This document shows positions 61,435-64,000 of a stretch of DNA of 64,000 nucleotides, piece after piece (the stretch's first letter is position 1; each line of letters starts with the position of its first letter). Position numbers and translations under genes: made by a program. This stretch comes from Globisporangium splendens. Its lineage: Eukaryota; Oomycota; Peronosporomycetes; Pythiales; Pythiaceae. The notes under the pieces were generated by a model. It ran no database searches and was not told the origin of the DNA. It saw only the letters and a program-made list of their open reading frames with translations. The stretch covers positions 79,615-143,614 of the forward strand of contig VFIW01000106.1 of NCBI GenBank assembly GCA_006386115.1. Direction: 5' to 3'.

Positions 61435-63528
61435 TCACCACTCGCTGAGCTCCTCTCCACTCTTGAAGGCTGCTTTGAGTTCTCTGGTTTGCTTCAACAT
61501 CGCACAGAAGTCTTCAATCACCTCGTACAGGTTGTCTGGGTCTTCGGCGTCAATGGACCTGAACGTCTGCAGCTCCTCCTCATACACCACTGTGCAGATG
61601 ATGTAGCGGCTGAGCTTCTCTTGCTGGGTCGGGTGACAAAGTCGCAGAACTTCGAGTCCACCGTACTTCATTTTTCCAAGCGTCAACCAGTCTTCCTTGG
61701 AGTTGAGCAGTGCGGCCCGTTGTTGCTTCGTGGTTGCCGTTGCAATCCTGTCAAACCAACCTGTGATCCATCCCCTGGTTTCTGCCTGATCGGTGCGGTG
61801 TACAAGACGTTTGAGCCCTTCCTCAATCACCTGTTCACGCAGAACTTGCGTCACGTCCACTAGTGTTGGCCCGCTGAGATGATTCAGTACGTGATGCGGC
61901 CCTGGCGACATCTTCAACATCGCTAGTATACGCTCCCACTCATTGAGAGCTGCCTGCGTCCATACATCACGATTGGACGAGAGCAGAGGAAAGGGGCATT
62001 TGGTTTCTTGCTTCCATTGCTCCTGGAACCCTTCCCAATGCTCCTGCAGCGTGCACTCGAGGTCTCTGCGTTTCTGCATGGAGTCTCCTTCGATCGCCAA
62101 ACGTCTCGAGAGCGTTTTGGTTTTCTTGAGGGGGACATTGGGGCTGTTCAGGTTTATCGCAACGTCACCATCTATTGCTGTGAGCATTAGGGCTTCGTCT
62201 CTATCTCGCTTCCTGGGTCGTGGAGGTAACTCGATTGTGGGCGAGTGATATTCCACAAGCTGATTCTCCTGCGATGCGAACGACCGACCGTGTTGTCCGC
62301 TGAGCTGGTTTGGCTCGAACTTTTCTCGCTCGTCCAGCGATGGAGTCCACACTGACTCTCCCAAACTGGAATTGTCGCTGTCCTCCATCGAATCGTCTGT
62401 TTCTCGATCGTCTTCGAATTGACCAGATCGGTCCGTCTTGAACTCCGCCTTGCTCCTCACGGATCCTTGGAGATGCTTCGCTAGTGATGAGCTCATCATA
62501 TTCGCCAGTGGCGTTGGGTCGTTCAGGGTTCTGAAGTGCAGACTGTTGTAGTGTTCGTTTGCAAATTTCATCACGATTGGTAGCGGACTGCTCGTGGCCA
62601 CTGCTTCGTTTGTGTCTTGACGGAGCTCGTCTTCCCATTGCTTCCCTGTGCACGCATATTCTTTGACTGACGAAAACTGGCCACCTCCATGGACTCTGGA
62701 TTGCGGCTTGTAAATTGCAAAGCCCTTACGGTCTCCGTACGTTGTCTCGATCAGCACGAAGATTTTTCTCTGCAAAGCCTTGGCAGCCATCCGCAAGGAC
62801 TCCGGGCCACCCCACAGGGATCCTGGCAGCGTGGAAGATCGGCTGGAGGAGCTGCTTGCGATATCACTGAAATAGTCGAGAACATCTGCTCTCCTTTCTT
62901 TTGGGCTCATTTTTCGATCCCCTCTCCCCAGTGTTTCGAGTATTCCCAAATGAGTTCCTTCAGGGAATTCTAGATTGAAGTTGAGCCGTGCTGCCGCGTT
63001 CATGCTTTGCTTGATTCTGCTCGCCGTTGCCTCGAGCAGCTTCTCATTTGCCATGTTGTCATGCACGATTTGGAGCATCGCTTCCGCCACTGCATAAAAT
63101 TGGCAATTTCCGGTAGGTAGTGTTGTTGCTTCTGCAAGTCCGTTGGCGTCCATCACGTCTTGAATCGTGTACTCCCCATCCCAGTCCATGATGTCGTTAC
63201 GATTCGGGTTGAGCTCGGTTTGTCTTTCCACGTGCACCTTCATTAACTCGTCCATATCTCGTCGGAAGCGCATCAGCTCTTTTGCCCACCGGATGTCATC
63301 CTTGGAAATTTGTCTTGGTCCATTTTTCTGGTTTGCTTTTGACGCGGGTCCTTTTGTGTTCACTGCTCCATCGTTTGGTTTCGCCTTCGCCTGGTCTTTG
63401 AGATTGCCGGTTTGTTGTCCTGAAATTCCAGCCGTCACGGGGCTCGTTCTCGCTCGGCTCGTTTTCCCCCCTGGCGTGAGGATTCTCTGTTGCGGGTTGA
63501 AGTGGCTGTTTCTGTTTGTCAATGCCAT
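61435..63528 (-). CDS. LINE-encoded OTU-type cysteine protease ORF
   Basis: 697 residues. An OTU fold is indicated by LPTGNCQFYAVAEAMLQIVH (nucleophile Cys142 in the GNC-F motif; the usual Asp before GNC is Thr), WGGPESLRMAAKALQRKIFV and the catalytic-His strand FANEHYNSLHF (His326). OTU proteins are deubiquitinases or polyprotein-like proteases. After a linker with a basic PPRPRKRDRDE patch there is a helical C-terminal domain of unknown type (WITGWFDRIATATTKQQRAA, GGLEVLRLCHPTQQEKLSRY). It lies between the gag-like ORF, which it overlaps by 233 bp in another frame, and the endonuclease, and is intact. It may once have been fused to ORF1 or ORF2. Confidence 0.75.
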   Translation of the reverse strand: MALTNRNSHFNPQQRILTPGGKTSRARTSPVTAGISGQQTGNLKDQAKAKPNDGAVNTKGPASKANQKNGPRQISKDDIRWAKELMRFRRDMDELMKVHVERQTELNPNRNDIMDWDGEYTIQDVMDANGLAEATTLPTGNCQFYAVAEAMLQIVHDNMANEKLLEATASRIKQSMNAAARLNFNLEFPEGTHLGILETLGRGDRKMSPKERRADVLDYFSDIASSSSSRSSTLPGSLWGGPESLRMAAKALQRKIFVLIETTYGDRKGFAIYKPQSRVHGGGQFSSVKEYACTGKQWEDELRQDTNEAVATSSPLPIVMKFANEHYNSLHFRTLNDPTPLANMMSSSLAKHLQGSVRSKAEFKTDRSGQFEDDRETDDSMEDSDNSSLGESVWTPSLDEREKFEPNQLSGQHGRSFASQENQLVEYHSPTIELPPRPRKRDRDEALMLTAIDGDVAINLNSPNVPLKKTKTLSRRLAIEGDSMQKRRDLECTLQEHWEGFQEQWKQETKCPFPLLSSNRDVWTQAALNEWERILAMLKMSPGPHHVLNHLSGPTLVDVTQVLREQVIEEGLKRLVHRTDQAETRGWITGWFDRIATATTKQQRAALLNSKEDWLTLGKMKYGGLEVLRLCHPTQQEKLSRYIICTVVYEEELQTFRSIDAEDPDNLYEVIEDFCAMLKQTRELKAAFKSGEELSEW

Positions 63529-64000
63529 CTGAGACCGCTGCTTTCATTTCCGCTGCACTGGCGAAAGTGGCTAGCTTTCTCGGGAGTTTGCTCACGATCT
63601 CATCGTCTGCGTGAATACAGTTGTTAGTTGTTAGTTCCTGTTCCGTTGCCTTACACGCTCGTGCGAAATGTCCCGCTGCCCCACAGATTAAACAAGGAGC
63701 CATTCGGTACTTGGATGCGTGGTGAAGGATGATCGTTCGCCCTCGCCAAATAATTCGTCTGACATCGATAAGCGCTTTTGGACATGATTCCTCTTCAAAG
63801 AGCACCTCCCACCACTGCGATTGGTGGGATATTGGACCGTATTTATCGAGTGGGTAGGCGTAGAATCGCTTGCCTGTCGTCTGCTTCAAGTATTCTAAAA
63901 ACAGGACATATTCATTGAGCGAGCAGTGTTCAAAAGCTGAATTTTGTACCTGGATCTCGATTCTGCATTCTGTAGCCCGTCCGCTCCTAATTGCCTGTTC
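63296..64000 (-). CDS. LINE ORF1: gag-like protein with CCHC zinc knuckle (5' partial)
   Basis: Open to the window edge. After RFYAYPLDKYGPISHQSQWW, WEVLFEEESCPKALIDVRRI and IWRGRTIILHH, which resemble the RNA-binding region of LINE ORF1 proteins, comes a zinc knuckle CLICGAAGHFARAC. A polar, basic tail ends at 63296, within the start of the OTU ORF. It binds element RNA in the ribonucleoprotein particle. The N terminus is outside the window. Confidence 0.8.
   Translation of the reverse strand, partial: EQAIRSGRATECRIEIQVQNSAFEHCSLNEYVLFLEYLKQTTGKRFYAYPLDKYGPISHQSQWWEVLFEEESCPKALIDVRRIIWRGRTIILHHASKYRMAPCLICGAAGHFARACKATEQELTTNNCIHADDEIVSKLPRKLATFASAAEMKAAVSDGIDKQKQPLQPATENPHARGENEPSENEPRDGWNFRTTNRQSQRPGEGETKRWSSEHKRTRVKSKPEKWTKTNFQG

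Larger units (their letters stand above)
56153..64000 (-). mobile_element. Non-LTR (LINE) retrotransposon with OTU domain, 5' end outside window
   Basis: Minus-strand order from the window end: CCHC gag-like ORF, OTU-domain ORF, APE endonuclease, RT, RT zinc finger, RNase H. RNase H plus APE endonuclease suggests the I/Tad-like group of LINEs. The 3' untranslated part is 56632 to about 56153, with a GAGAGAAGGTGAGAGAGAAG-type short repeat at 56573-56602 (plus strand) but no poly(A) tail. Several frameshifts show it is inactive. The 3' boundary is approximate. Confidence 0.85.

Noticed and set aside
1..64000. CRISPR arrays, bacterial operons or prophage
   Set aside because: All genes are eukaryotic with spliceosomal introns; no direct-repeat/spacer array was seen.

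Overview
The window is eukaryotic nuclear DNA and reads as an oomycete (Stramenopiles) chromosome. The evidence is compact genes 100-600 bp apart on both strands, 55-100 bp introns with GT-AG ends, and families expanded in water moulds: ZSWIM3/FAR1-like, BED-like, TKL receptor kinases, PH-RhoGAP and AAAP transporters. There is no operon structure. The species cannot be named from the sequence alone.

Bases 1-42,411 are a gene-rich host region with 16 intact-looking host genes, one RBR ligase carrying an internal stop, and several relics. In order: a multi-EF-hand protein (cut by the window edge), an unknown two-exon gene, a dead and a live BED-like/coiled-coil gene in tandem, a ZSWIM3/FAR1-like DNA-binding protein, a RIO3-type kinase and its catalytically altered tandem paralogue, seipin, the RBR ubiquitin ligase, a receptor-like pseudokinase, and an AAAP transporter whose C-terminal relic also lies between the two RIO genes. 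A 3-kb stretch of gene debris follows. Next come three neighbouring chromatin genes (TFIIS-N/Tudor-like, PWWP plus JAMM deubiquitinase, JmjC plus chromo-barrel). The region ends with an unknown coiled-coil protein, an ankyrin protein, an LSM/NAA38-like protein and a PH-RhoGAP protein.

Bases 42,744-56,152 are a nest of Ty3/gypsy LTR retrotransposons. One nearly complete element (46,823-54,458) has two 650-bp LTRs, gag, a canonical A AAA AAC slippery site, protease, RT/RNase H, integrase and a chromodomain, but carries several disabling breaks. Around it are pieces of at least two further elements: a pair of 607-bp LTRs in inverted orientation, a 3' pol fragment of a second family with its 347-bp LTR, a solo LTR of that family in reverse, and a gag relic. 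The element has beheaded what looks like a host gene at 42,744.

The most unusual feature is a long antisense reading frame at the 3' end of the gypsy element (minus strand, 53,727-52,666, 353 aa). It starts between pol and the 3' LTR and runs back through the chromodomain and integrase linker. A diverged second copy (44,992-43,943) keeps the same frame apart from one stop. In a 70-bp stretch compared by hand, 11 of 16 differences fall at antisense third codon positions, which are sense second positions. This suggests that the antisense protein, a charged coiled-coil protein, has been under selection and is a genuine overprinted retrotransposon gene.

Bases 56,153-64,000 hold a minus-strand non-LTR (LINE) element cut by the window end. 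It has a CCHC gag-like ORF, an ORF with an OTU-type cysteine protease domain, an APE endonuclease, RT, an RT-associated zinc finger and RNase H. Frameshifts and an apparent deletion in RT show that it is dead.
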